Shown here: positions 47,901 through 58,897 of the stretch, in pieces
Position numbering within the stretch: position 1 is the first letter of the stretch
How the letters are laid out: the number at the start of each line of letters is the position of its first letter
Assembly (NCBI RefSeq): GCF_902167145.1
Contig: NC_050101.1
Coordinates: 115,349,789 to 115,413,788 of the forward strand
Reading direction: 5' to 3'
From: Zea mays
Lineage: Eukaryota; Streptophyta; Magnoliopsida; Poales; Poaceae
Length of the DNA stretch: 64,000 nt
Made by a program: the position numbers and the translations under genes
The notes under the pieces: model-generated
The model's database searches: none
What the model saw: only the letters and a program-made list of their open reading frames with translations
What the model was told of the DNA's origin: nothing

Positions 47901-48098
47901 GTTGAACACAGCCGCACAAAGCACATTGACATCCGGCATCACTTTTTGAGAGACCACCAGCAAAAGGGAGATATCGAAGTGTTTCATGTTAGCACCGAGA
48001 ACCAGCTAGCCGATATCTTTACCAAGCCTCTAGATGAGAAGACCTTTTGCAGGTTGCGTAGTGAGCTAAATGTCTTAGATTCACGGAACTTGGATTGA
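44903..48098 (+). pseudogene. pol of element A (PR-IN-RT-RNase H) with a frameshift
   Basis: Protease [13 protein letters not shown]-pre-integrase [10 protein letters not shown]; integrase D-D-E in [15 protein letters not shown] and VVERKNRT; reverse transcriptase with YVDDIIFGS; RNase H with DYAGCKVDRKSTSG and ending near KPLDEKTF. The first frame stops at 47410, between RT and RNase H, where the sequence is altered over 47365-47400; RNase H goes on in the next frame to 48098. This break probably inactivates the enzyme. No methionine lies between the start of the frame and the protease, so expression needs frameshifting or splicing (see the gag-pol junction finding). Confidence 0.92.
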
Positions 48099-48893
48099 AT
48101 TGTAGCATACATGTGTTTATGCCTTTGATCATGTTCATTCTGCATTTTGTTGCTTATTATGGTGCTCAAGTTGTACAAACACTCCCTGGACCTCACAAGT
48201 CCGTTGCAAAGTGATGCACATGTTTAGGGGGAGATATGTTACAACTTGACCCTTTGAAGACTAACCATGTGCTTGAGTTTGATGATTTAGTCTCGAAGAT
48301 GGATTGAAAGGGAAAAAGGTGGACTTGGACCATGAAAGACTTCCACTGCACTCCGATGAGAGGGTAACTTATTCCAAGTTCATCTTTATACTCTTATTGC
48401 CTTTGTATTCTTATTGAAGATTTTGGTGAGGCAATGGGGTTAAAGGGCCAAGATTGATCCCGTTTTGGTGCTTGATGCCAAAGGGGGAGAAAATAAAGGC
48501 CAAAGCAATAGATGGATCAGCTACCACTTGAGAAACTTTGAAAATAGTAGAATAGAGCTTTTGGTTTTGGTTTGTCAAAACTCTTGCATTGTCTCTTTTG
48601 CCAAAAGTTGGCTTCTTGTGGGGAGAAGTGTTGATTATGGGAAATAGGGGGAGTTTTTGAAATCTTTGATCAATCTCTTTTGGAATGACTCTCTTTATGC
48701 TTCAACATGTGTGTTTGACTTAGAGATAGAGATTTGAGTTTGATTTGCAAAAACAAACCAAGTGGTGGAAAAGGATGATCCATATATGCCAAATTGAATC
48801 AAAATAAACTTGAGTTTTTATTTTTGAAGTGATATTGCGCTTGTTCTAGTTGCTTTATGTTGTGTTGGCATAAATCACCAAAAAGGGGGAGAT
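48099..48893 (+). other. 3' untranslated region of element A with repeated polypurine tracts
   Basis: No frame of note. Purine runs of the form aggggga recur at 48226-48233, 48481-48491, 48645-48653 and finally 48880-48893 next to the LTR. Multiple polypurine tracts are a known Sirevirus trait. Confidence 0.75.
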
Positions 48894-50166
48894 TGAAAGG
48901 GAAATGTGCCTTTGGGCCATTTCTAAGTATTTTGGTGATTGAGTGCCAACACAAGTGTTCAAATGTGAATCTATGCCCATTGGTGAACAAAGTGCAAATC
49001 AAGAGCAAAGGTATGTTTCTAAGTCTTAGTACATTGGTTTTGTGTACTAATATACTTGTCTAAGTATCAGAAACAGAAAGAAGAAGAAAAGAGAAGAGTT
49101 GGCTGTGTACAGCCAAGAGGCTGTTTCGGTCTGGGGCACCGGATTGTCCGGTGGTGCACCGGACAGTGTCCGGTGGTGCACCGGACAGTGTCCGGTGCGC
49201 CAGGCTGCCTCGAGCGAAGTGGCCGCTCTCGGGAATTTGCCGACGGCGTACGGCTAAAATTCACCGGACCGTCCGGTGTGCACCGGACTGTCCGGTGAGC
49301 CAACGGTCGGCCGGGCCAACGGTTGGCCGCGCGATCTGCGCGGGACACGTGGCCGAGCCAACGGCTAGAAGGGGGCACCGGACTGTCCGGTGTGCACCGG
49401 ACATGTCCGGTGCGCCAACGGCTCCAAGTCTGCCAACGGTCGGCTTCGCCAATTAAGGAAGGAAATCGGGCACCGAACACTGTCCGGTGTACACCGGACT
49501 GTCCGGTGCGCCCGACGACAGAAGGCAAGGATGGCCTTCTAGATTTGTTCTCAACGGCTCCTAGCTGCCTTGGGGCTATAAAAGGGACCCCTAGGCGCAT
49601 GGAGGAGAACACGAAGCAACCTTAGAGCATTCTTGATCATCCACACTCAATCTTTGCGCATTCGTTTGTCATTCTAAGTGATTCGAGCTCCGTTCTAGTG
49701 AGAACTTTGAGATAGTCTTTGAGCTCGATTCTTGGCCGTGTGTGTGCGCATTTTGCTGTGGATTTGTGTGTGTTGCTTCCCTTCCTTACTCCGTGATTCT
49801 TTGTGAACATCAAAAGTGTAAGGGCGAGAGGCTCCAAGTTGTGGAGATTCCTCGCGAACGGGATAAGAAAAGAAAAGCATAACACTGTGGTATTCAAGTT
49901 GATCATTGGATCACTTGAGAGGAGTTGAGTGCAACTCTCGTCCGTTGGGACGCCACAACGTGGAGTAGGCAAGTTTTGTACTTGGCCGAACCACGGGATA
50001 AATCATTGTGTCTTCTCTGTGTTGAATTCTTTGTGATTATCGTATTGTGCAAAACCTTCTCTCTAGCCACTTGGCGATTATTGTGCTAACACTTAACAAG
50101 TTTTTGTGGCTATAAGTTTAAGTTTCACAGGATCACCTATTCACCCCCCCCCTCTAGGTGCTCTCA
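48894..50166 (+). repeat. 3' LTR of element A (1,273 bp)
   Basis: Follows the polypurine tract aaaaagggggagat. Compared with the 5' LTR it has one more ggtgcaccggacagtgtcc unit near 49155-49200 and one fewer gtgcaccggactgtccg unit near 49280. Confidence 0.93.
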
Positions 50167-50171
50167 CAGCC

Positions 50172-50802
50172 ACGTCACCAAAGCCGTTGGGATTCGACCG
50201 TTGGAGCTCTGACACTGGGCCCGCCTTGATGTCCGGTGGCGCACCGGACATGAACTGTAGATTGTCCGGTGCGCTTGTTCCCGCGTGCCTGACGACTGCG
50301 CGCTTCTGGCGCGCATTAAATGCGTCGCAGGTAGCCGTTGGCGTCGAAATAGTCGTTGCCTCGCTGTTGCACCGGACAGTCCGGTGCACACCGGACAGTC
50401 CGGTGAATTTTAGCGAAGCAGTAGAGGTGAATTCCTGAGGTTGGCGTGTTCCGGAGGCCGAGCACCGGACATGTCCGGTGTACACCGGACAGTCCGGTGA
50501 ATTATAGCGGAGTTGCCTCCGGAAATTCCCGAAGGTGAGCAGTTCGAAGTTGGAGTCCTCTGGTGCACCGGACATGTCCGGTGGCACACCGGACAGTCCG
50601 GTGCACCAGACCAGAGGTGCCTTCGGTTGTCCCTTTGCTCTTTTGTTGAACCCAATACTTGGTCTTTTTATTGGCTAAGTGTGAACCTTTGGCACCTGTA
50701 TAACTTATACACTAGAGCAAACTAGTTAGTCCAAATATTTGTGTTGGGCAATTCAACCACCAAAATTAATTAGGGACTAGGTGTAAGCCTAATTCCCTTT
50801 CA
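50172..50802 (-). repeat. 3' LTR of element B, right part
   Basis: Continues the LTR after element A and its second TSD copy (50167-50171). Ends cctaattccctttca, then the polypurine tract complement. Carries one more 19-bp CCGGACAGTCCGGTG-containing unit (around 50370-50405) than the other LTR. Confidence 0.9.
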
Positions 50803-51612
50803 ATCTCCCCCTTTTTGGTGATTGATGCCAACACAAACCAAAGCAAATGTAAAAGTGCATAAATGAACTAGTTTGCATAATGTAAGTGCAAAGGTTGCTT
50901 GGAATTGAGCCAATAAATGTTACTTACTAGATGTGCATGGATTGTTTCTTTATTTTTAACATTTTGGACCACGCTTGTACCACATGTTTTGTCTTTGCAA
51001 ATTCTTTTTGTAAATTCTTTTCAAAGTCCTTTTGCAACATAGTCAAAGGTAGATGAATAAAATTTTTGCAAAGCATTTTCAAGTTTAAGAATTTTCTCCC
51101 CTTGTTTCAAATGCTTTTCCTTTGACTAAACAAAACTCCCCCTAAATGAGATCCTCCTCTTAGTGTTCAAGAGGGTTTTGATATATCATTTTGAAATACT
51201 ACTTCCTCCCCCTTTAGAATATAATAAGATACTAATTTGAAATTGACCAATTGAAAATCTCCAAAATTTTATTAAAATTGGGTGGTGGTGCGGTCCTTTT
51301 GCTTTGGGCTCATATTTTCTCCCCCTTTGGCATGAATCGCCAAAACAGAATCATTAGAGCCCACCGAAGTACTTTCTTCTCCTTTGGTCATAAAATAAAT
51401 GAGTGAAGATTATACCAAAGTTGGAGAGAAGCTCGGAGTGACGGCGAAGGATGAGTAGTAGAGTGGAGTGGAAGCCTTTGTCTTTGCCGAAGACTCCAAT
51501 TCCCTTTCAATATACCTATGACTTGGTTTGACATACACTTGAAAACACATTAGTCATAGCATATATCAAAGAGACATGATCAAAGGTATACTTATGAGCT
51601 ATGTGTGCAAGT
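50803..51612 (-). other. 3' untranslated region of element B with repeated polypurine tracts
   Basis: In complement, ctccccc-type tracts occur at 50803-50816 (LTR-adjacent), about 51096, 51136, 51206 and 51318. Their spacing resembles that in element C (34577-35090), so the two elements share this region by descent. Confidence 0.75.
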
Positions 51613-54600
51613 TTAGCAAAAGAAGTTCCTGGAATCAAGAATATTGAGCTCATGCCTAAGTTTGGTAAAGGATTGTTCATCAAGTGGCTTGGTAAAGATA
51701 TCGGCTAATTGATCTTTAGTGTTAATGTATGAAATCTCGATATCCCCATTTTGTTGGTGATCCCGAAGAAAATGATACCGAATGGCTATGTGTTTAGTGC
51801 GGCTATGTTCAACGGGATTATCTGCCATGCGGATTGCACTCTCATTATCACATAGAAGAGGAACTTTGGTTATTTTGTAACCGTAGTCCCGCAGGGTTTG
51901 CCTCATCCAAAGCAATTGCGCGCAACAATGGCCTGCGGCAATATACTCGGCTTCGGCGGTGAAAAAAGCGACCGAATTTTGCTTCTTTGAGGCCCAAGAC
52001 ACCAAGGATCTTCCCAAGAACTGGCAAGTCCCCGATGTGCTCTTCCTATTAATCTTGCACCCCGCCCAATCGGCATCCGAATAACCAATCAAATCAAATG
52101 TGGATCCCCGAGGGTACCAAAGCCCAAACTTAGGTGTGTAAGCCAAATATCTCAAGATTCGTTTTACGGCCGTAAGGTGTGATTCCTTAGGGTCGGCTTG
52201 GAATCTTGCACACATGCAAACGGAAAGCATAATGTCCGGTCGAGATGCACATAAATAAAGCAATGAACCAATCATCGACCGGTATACCTTTTGATCCACG
52301 GACTTACCTCCCGTGTCGAGGTCGAGATGCCCATTGGTTCCCATGGGTGTCTTGATGGGCTTGGCATCCTTCATTCCAAACTTGGTTAGAATGTCTTGAG
52401 TGTACTTCGTTTGGCTAATGAAGGTGCCCTCTTGGAGTTGCTTGACTTGGAATCCTAGAAAATACTTCAACTCCCCCATCATAGACATCTCGAATTTCTT
52501 TGTCATGATCCTACTAAATTCTTCACATGTAGATTCGTTAGTAGACCCAAATATAATATCATCAACATAAATTTGGCATACGAACAAATCATTGTCAAGA
52601 GTTTTAGTGAACAAAGTAGGATCGGCCTTGCCGACTTTGAAGCCATTTGCAATAAGGAAATCTCTAAGGCATTCATACCATGCTCTTGGGGCTTGCTTGA
52701 GCCCATAAAGCGCCTTAGAGAGCTTATAGACATGGTTAGGATACTCACTGTCTTCAAAGCCGGGAGGTTGCTCAACATAGACCTCTTCCTTGATTGGTCC
52801 ATTGAGGAAGGCACTCTTCACGTCCATTTGGTAAAGCTTGAAGCCATGGTAAGTAGCATAGGCTAATAATATGCGATTGACTCAAGCCTAGCTACGGGTG
52901 CATAGGTTTCACCGAAATCCAAACCTTCGACTTGGGAGTATCCCTTGGCCACAAGTCGAGCTTTGTTCCTAGTCACCACACCATGCTCGTCTTGTTTGTT
53001 GCGGAAGACCCACTTGGTTCCTACAACATTTTGGTTAGGACGTGGAACTAAATGCCATACCTCGTTCCTCGTGAAGTTGTTGAGCTCCTCTTGCATCGCC
53101 ATCACCCAATCCGAATCTTGGAGTGCTTCCTCTACCTTATGTGGCTCAATAGAGGAAACAAAAGAGTAATGCTCACAAAAATGTGCAACCCGAGATCGAG
53201 TGGTTACCCCCTTATGAATGTCGCCGAGGATGGTGTCAACGGGGTGATCTCGTTGGATTGCTTGGTGGACTCTTGGGTGTGGCGGTCTTGGTTGTTCATC
53301 CTCCTTGTCTTTATCATTCGCATCTCCCCCTTGATCATTGCCGTAATCTTGAGGTGGCTCATCTCTTTGATCTTCTCCTTCATCAACTTGAGCCTCGTCC
53401 TCAATTTGAGTTAGTGAAGATGCTTGCGTGGAGGAGGATGGTTGATCTTGTGCATGTGGAGGCTCTACAGATTCCTTAGGACACACATCCCCAATGGACA
53501 TGTTCTTTAGCGCTATGCATGGAGCCTGTTCTTCACCTATCTCATCAAGATCAACTTGCTCTACTTGAGAGCCGTTAGTCTCGTCAAACACAACGTCACA
53601 AGAAACTTCAACAAGTCCTGAGGACTTGTTAAAGACTCTATATGCCCTTGTGTTTGAGTCATATCCTAGTAAAAAGCCTTCTACAGTTTTAGGAGCAAAT
53701 TTGGATTTTCTACCTCTCTTAATAAGAATAAAGCATTTGCTACCAAAAACTCTAAAATATGAAATATTGGGCTTTTTACCGGTTAGGAGTTCATAGGATG
53801 TCTTCTTGAGGATTCGGTGTAGATATAACCGGTTGATGGCGTAGCAGGCGGTGTTGACCGCCTCGGCCCAAAACCGATCCGGTGTCTTGTACTCATCAAG
53901 CATGGTTCTTGCCATGTCCAATAGAGTTCGATTCTTCCTCTCCACTACACCATTTTGTTGTGGGGTGTAGGGAGAAGAGAACTCATGCTTGATGCCCTCC
54001 TCCTCAAGGAAGCCTTCAATTTGAGAGTTCTTGAACTCCGTCCCGTTGTCGCTTCTAATTTTCTTGATCCTTAAGCCGAACTCATTTTGAGCCCGTCTCA
54101 AGAATCCCTTTAAGGTCTCTTGGGTATGGGATTTATCCTGTAAAAAGAACACCCAAGTCAAGCGAGAATAATCATCCACTATTACAAGACAATACTTACT
54201 CCCGCCGATGCTTATGTAAGCAATCGGGCCGAATAGATCCATGTGGAGTAGCTCAAGTGGCCTGTCGGTCGTCATGATGTTCTTGTGTGGATGTTGGGAC
54301 CCAACTTGCTTTCCTGCTTGGCATGCGCTACAAATCCTGTCTTTCTCAAAATGAACATTTGTTAGTCCTAAGATGTGCTCTCCCTTTAGAAGCTTATGAA
54401 GATTCTTCATTCCAATATGGGCTAGTCGGCAGTGCCAGAGCCAACCCATGTTAGTCTTAGCAATTAAGCATGTGTTGAGTTCAGCTCTATCAAAATCTAC
54501 CAAGTATAGCTGACCCTCTAACACACCCTTAAATGCTATTGAATCATCACTTCTTCTAAAGACAGTGACACCTACATCAGTAAAGAGACAGTTGTAGCCC

Positions 54601-54857
54601 ATTTGACATAATTGAGATACAGAAAGCAAATTGTAATCTAAAGAATCTACAAGAAAAACATTGGAAATAGTATGGTCAGGTGATATAGCAATTTTACCCA
54701 AACCTTTGACCAAACCTTGATTTCCATCCCCGAATGTGATAGCTCGTTGGGGATCTTGGTTTTTCTCATATGAGGAGAACATCTTCTTCTCCCCGGTCAT
54801 GTGGTTTGTGCACCCGCTGTCGAGTATCCAACTTGAGCCCCCGGATGCATAAACCTA
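51613..54857 (-). pseudogene. pol of element B (PR-IN-RT-RNase H) with one frameshift
   Basis: Protease [10 protein letters not shown], pre-integrase [14 protein letters not shown], integrase motifs [15 protein letters not shown] and VVERKNRT, then RT. The frame stops at 52863 after LESI in the N-terminal part of RT; comparison with element A shows one base missing near 52871. RT then continues in the neighbouring frame (51613-52827) with YVDDIIFGS and RNase H to DSRNFFC. As in A, pol lies in the +1 frame to gag and has no methionine before the protease. The element is otherwise complete. Confidence 0.92.
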
Positions 54858-54867
54858 CAAAACAATT

Positions 54868-57567
54868 TTAGTTCTTGACTTTAGGTACCCAAACGGTTTT
54901 GGGTCCTTTGGCATTAGAAACAAGAACTTTGGGTACCCAAACACAAGTCTTGGAGCCCTTGTGTTTGCGCCCAACAAACTTGGCAACTACTTTGCCGGAT
55001 TTGTTAGTCAACACATAAGATGCATCAAAAGTTTTAAATGAAATGCTATGATCATTTGATGCAATAGGAGTTTTCTTTCTAGGCAACTTGGCACGGGTTG
55101 GTTGCCTAGAGCTAGATGTCTCACCCTTATACATAAAAGCATGGTTAGGGCCAGAGTGAGACTTCCTAGAATGAGTTCTCCTAATTTTGCTCTCGGGATA
55201 ACCGGCAGGGTACAAAATGTAACCCTCGTTATCCTGAGGCATGGGAGCCTTGCCCTTAACAAAGTTAGACAAATTTTTAGGAGGGGCATTAAGTTTGACA
55301 TTGTCTCCCCTTTGGAAGCCAATGCCATCCTTGATGCCAGAGCGTCTCCCATTATAGAGCATACTTCTAGCAAATTTAAACTTTTCATTTTCTAAGTTAT
55401 GCTCGGCAATTTTAGCATCTAATTTTGCTATATGATCATTTTGTTGTTTAATTAATACCATGTGATCATGAATAGCATTGAAATCAACATCTCTACATCT
55501 AGTGCAAATAGAAACATGCTCAACGGTAGATGTAGAGGGTTTGCAAGATTTTAATTCTACAACCTTAGCATGTAGTATATCATTCTCATTTCTAAGGTTA
55601 GAAATAGTGACATTGCAAACATCAAAATCTTTAGCCTTAGTAATCAATTTCTCATTCTCATCTCTAAGGCTAGCAAGAGAAACATTTAACTCATCAATCC
55701 TAGCAAGAAGTTCAACATTATCATCTCTAGGATTGGGAGTTGAAACATTACAAATATGAGAATCAACCTTAGCAATTAATTTGGCATTTTTATTTCTAAG
55801 GTTGGCAATGGTCTCATGGCATGTGCTTAGCTCACTAGATAATTTCTCACATTTTTCTACTTCTAGAGCATAAGCATTTTTAGCCTTAACATGCTTTTTA
55901 TTTTCCTTGATTAGGAAGTCCTCTTGGGAGTCCAAAAGATCATCCTTCTCATGAATGGCACTAATTAATTCATTTAATTTTTCTTTTTGTTGCATGTTTA
56001 GGTCGGCAAAAAGGGTTCGCAAATTATTTTCCTCATCACTATCATTATCATCACTAGAGGATTCATATTTAGTGGAGGATTTAGATCTAACCTTCTTCCT
56101 TTTGCCGTCCTTTGCCATGAGGCACTTGTGGCCGACGTTGGGGAAGAGGAGTCCCTTGGTGACGGCGATGTTGGCGGCGTCCTCGTCGGAGGAGGACTCG
56201 GTGGAGCTCTCGTCGGAGTCCCACTCCCGGCAAACATGGGCATCGCCGCCCTTCTTCTTGTAGTACTTCTTCTTTTCTCTCCTCTTTCCCTTCTTGTCGT
56301 CGCCCCTGTCACTGTCACTAGACATAGGACATTTTGCAATAAAATGACCGGGCTTACCACACTTATAGCAAACCTTCTTGGAACGGGATTTGTAATCCTT
56401 CCCCTTCCGTTGCTTGAGGATTTGCCGAAAGCTTTTGATGATTAAGGCCATCTCCTCATTGTCGAGCTTCGAGGCATCAATTGGTTGTCTACTCAGTGTA
56501 GACTCCTCCTTCTTCTCCTCTGTCGCCTTAAAGGCCACCGGTTGTGCCTCGGACGTGGAGGGTTCATCAAGCTCGTTGATCTTCTTTGAGCCTTTAATCA
56601 TATATTCAAAGCTCACAAAATTCCCGATTACTTCCTCGGGAGTCATTAGTGTATATCTAGGATTACCACGAATTAATTGAACTTGAGTAGGGTTAAGGAA
56701 AATAAGTGATCTCAAAATAACCTTAACCACCTCGTGGTCGTCCCACTTCTTGCTCCCGAGGTTGCGCACTTGGTTCACCAAGGTTTTGAGTCGGTTGTAC
56801 ATATCTTGTGGCTCCTCCCCTTGGCGAAGACGAAAACGACCGAGTTCCCCCTCGATCGTTTCCCGCTTTGTGATCTTGGTGAGTTCATCACCTTCGTGCG
56901 CGGTCTTGAGTAGGTCCCAAATCTCCTTTGCATTCTTCAACCCTTGTACCTTGTTGTATTCCTCCTTGCTTAGAGAGGCGAGGAGTATGGTTGTAGCTTG
57001 AGAGTTGAAGTGCTCGATTTGGGCCACTTCGTCCGTATCGTAATCTTCATCCCCTATGGATGGTACCTGTGCTCCAAACTCAACAACATTCCATATACTT
57101 TTGTGGAGTGTGGTTAGATAAAATTTCATTAAATCATTCCACCTAGCATAATCTTCGCCATCAAAGGTTGGCGGTTTGCCTAATGGAACGGAAAGTAATG
57201 GAGTAGGTCTAGATGTACGAGGATAGTGTAAGGGGATCTTACTAAACTTCTTGCGCTCTTGGCGCTTAGAAGTTACGGACGGCGCATCGGAGTCGGAGGT
57301 CGATGTTGATGAAGTGTCGGTCTCGTAGTAGACCACTTTCCTCATCCTCTTGTGCTTGTCGCCTTTCCGATGCGACTTGTGTGAAGAAGATTTTTCCTTC
57401 TTCTCTTTGTGGTGAAAGGAAGAAGATCTTTTCTCCTTCCGTTTGGAGGAGTCCTTCTTCTTCTCCTTCCTCTTGGTGCGGGACTCTTCCGATGAAGTGC
57501 TCCCTTGGCTCGTAGTGGGCTTGTCGCCGGTCTCCATCTCCCTCTTGGTGTGATCTCCCGACATCAC
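54868..57567 (-). CDS. gag of element B (899 aa)
   Basis: Intact frame from the ATG at 57567. The first hundred residues are Ser/Lys-rich and low-complexity (KRKEKKKDSSKRKEKRSS). A UBN2-type Gag domain follows (FDGEDYARWNDLMKFYLTTL), one zinc knuckle CYKCGKPGHFIAKC, an acidic Ser-rich linker and a long coiled coil with repeated LRNEN/LRDEN text. It ends in W-VPK motifs like element A. Role as for other Gag proteins. Longer than the 794-residue Gag of A. Confidence 0.93.
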   Translation of the reverse strand: MMSGDHTKREMETGDKPTTSQGSTSSEESRTKRKEKKKDSSKRKEKRSSSFHHKEKKEKSSSHKSHRKGDKHKRMRKVVYYETDTSSTSTSDSDAPSVTSKRQERKKFSKIPLHYPRTSRPTPLLSVPLGKPPTFDGEDYARWNDLMKFYLTTLHKSIWNVVEFGAQVPSIGDEDYDTDEVAQIEHFNSQATTILLASLSKEEYNKVQGLKNAKEIWDLLKTAHEGDELTKITKRETIEGELGRFRLRQGEEPQDMYNRLKTLVNQVRNLGSKKWDDHEVVKVILRSLIFLNPTQVQLIRGNPRYTLMTPEEVIGNFVSFEYMIKGSKKINELDEPSTSEAQPVAFKATEEKKEESTLSRQPIDASKLDNEEMALIIKSFRQILKQRKGKDYKSRSKKVCYKCGKPGHFIAKCPMSSDSDRGDDKKGKRREKKKYYKKKGGDAHVCREWDSDESSTESSSDEDAANIAVTKGLLFPNVGHKCLMAKDGKRKKVRSKSSTKYESSSDDNDSDEENNLRTLFADLNMQQKEKLNELISAIHEKDDLLDSQEDFLIKENKKHVKAKNAYALEVEKCEKLSSELSTCHETIANLRNKNAKLIAKVDSHICNVSTPNPRDDNVELLARIDELNVSLASLRDENEKLITKAKDFDVCNVTISNLRNENDILHAKVVELKSCKPSTSTVEHVSICTRCRDVDFNAIHDHMVLIKQQNDHIAKLDAKIAEHNLENEKFKFARSMLYNGRRSGIKDGIGFQRGDNVKLNAPPKNLSNFVKGKAPMPQDNEGYILYPAGYPESKIRRTHSRKSHSGPNHAFMYKGETSSSRQPTRAKLPRKKTPIASNDHSISFKTFDASYVLTNKSGKVVAKFVGRKHKGSKTCVWVPKVLVSNAKGPKTVWVPKVKN

Positions 57568-57612
57568 TTCGAGCGGTTAGGCTCTAATGAAGAACCTCGC
57601 TCTGATACCAAT

Positions 57613-58892
57613 TGAAAGTCGCCTAGAGGGGGGGTGAATATGGCGAAACTGAAATTCTCAAGCTAATCACAACTACAAGCCGGGTTAGCGTTAGAAATAT
57701 AATAGAGTGCGCGAGAGAGGGTGCAAAAACAAATCGCAAGCGAATAATGAAGTGAGACACGCGGATTTGTTTTACCGAGGTTCGGTTCTCTCAAACCTAC
57801 TCCCCGTTGAGGAGGCCACAAAGGCCGGGTCTTTTTCAACCCTTTCCCTCTCTCAAACGGTCCCTCGGACCGAGTGAGCTTCTCTTCTCAAATCACTTGG
57901 GAATCAAACTTCCCGCAAGGACCACCACACGATTGGTGTCTCTTGCCTCAATTACAAGTGAGTGTTTGATCACAAGAAAGAATCAAGAAAGAAGAAAGCA
58001 ATCCAAGCGCAAGAGCTCGAAAGAACACAAGCAAATCTCTCTCTCTAGTCACTAGGGCGTTGTGTGGAGTTTGGAGAGGATTTGATCTCTTTGGTGTGTC
58101 TAGAATTGAATGCTAGAGCTCTTGTAAGTAGTTGAGAAGTGGAAAACTTGGATGCAATGAATGGTGGGTGGTTGGGGGTATTTATAGCCCCAACCACCAA
58201 ACTAGCCATTTGGTGAGGCTGTCTGTTCGATGGCGCACCGGACAGTCCGGTGCACACCGGACATGTCCGGTGCGACAGCCACGTCACCAAAGCCGTTGGG
58301 ATTCGACCATTGGAGCTCTGACACTGGGCCCGCCTTGATGTCCGGTGGCGCACCGGACATGAACTGTAGATTGTCCGGTGCGCCTGTTCCCGCGTGCCTG
58401 ACGACTGCGCGCTTCTGGCGCGCATTAAATGCGTCGCAGGTAGCCGTTGGCGCCGAAATAGCCGTTGCCTCGCTGTTGCACCGGACAGTCCGGTGAATTT
58501 TAGCGAAGCAGTAGAGGTGAATTCCTGAGGTTGGCGTGTTCCGGAGGCCGAGCACCGGACATGTCCGGTGTACACCGGACAGTCCGGTGAATTATAGCGG
58601 AGTTGCCTCCGGAAATTCCCGAAGGTGAGCAGTTCGAAGTTGGAGTCCTCTGGTGCACCGGACATGTCCGGTGGCACACCGGACAGTCCGGTGCGCCAGA
58701 CTAGAGGTGCCTTCGGTTGTCCCTTTGCTCTTTTGTTGAACCAAATACTTGGTCTTTTTATTGGCTAAGTGTGAACCTTTGGCACCTGTATAACTTATAC
58801 ACTAGAGCAAACTAGTTAGTCCAAATATTTGTGTTGGGCAATTCAACCACCAAAATTAATTAGGGACTAGGTGTAAGCCTAATTCCCTTTCA
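57613..58892 (-). repeat. 5' LTR of element B (1,280 bp)
   Basis: Lies between the primer-binding site complement (ending 57612) and the TSD ctctt. Many CACCGGACAGTCCGGTG-type palindromes at 58230-58700. Confidence 0.92.
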
Positions 58893-58897
58893 CTCTT

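Larger units (their letters stand above)
41193..50166 (+). mobile_element. element A: Sirevirus-type Copia retrotransposon (Opie/Ji-like) inserted in element B
   Basis: Plus-strand element of 8,974 bp with perfect TSD cagcc (41188-41192 and 50167-50171). 5' LTR 41193-42460, primer-binding site TGGTATCAGAGCC at 42463-42475, gag, pol, a long 3' untranslated stretch with several polypurine tracts, 3' LTR 48894-50166. The LTRs differ at about ten positions, mostly C/T or G/A, plus copy-number changes of the CCGGAC palindrome. It is the innermost insertion of the nest. The family label Opie/Ji-like is from general resemblance only. Confidence 0.94.
40525..58892 (-). mobile_element. element B: Sirevirus-type Copia retrotransposon inserted in element C
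   Basis: Minus-strand element with exact 5-bp TSD ctctt (40520-40524 and 58893-58897). 5' LTR 57613-58892 (1,280 bp); primer-binding site complement directly at its left; gag 57567-54868; pol 54857-51613; polypurine tract next to 3' LTR at 50803. The 3' LTR is split by element A into 40525-41192 and 50172-50802 (1,299 bp together). The LTR size difference is 19 bp, one palindromic unit. About eleven substitutions separate the LTRs by eye, so it is young. Its own length without A is about 9.4 kb. Confidence 0.93.
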
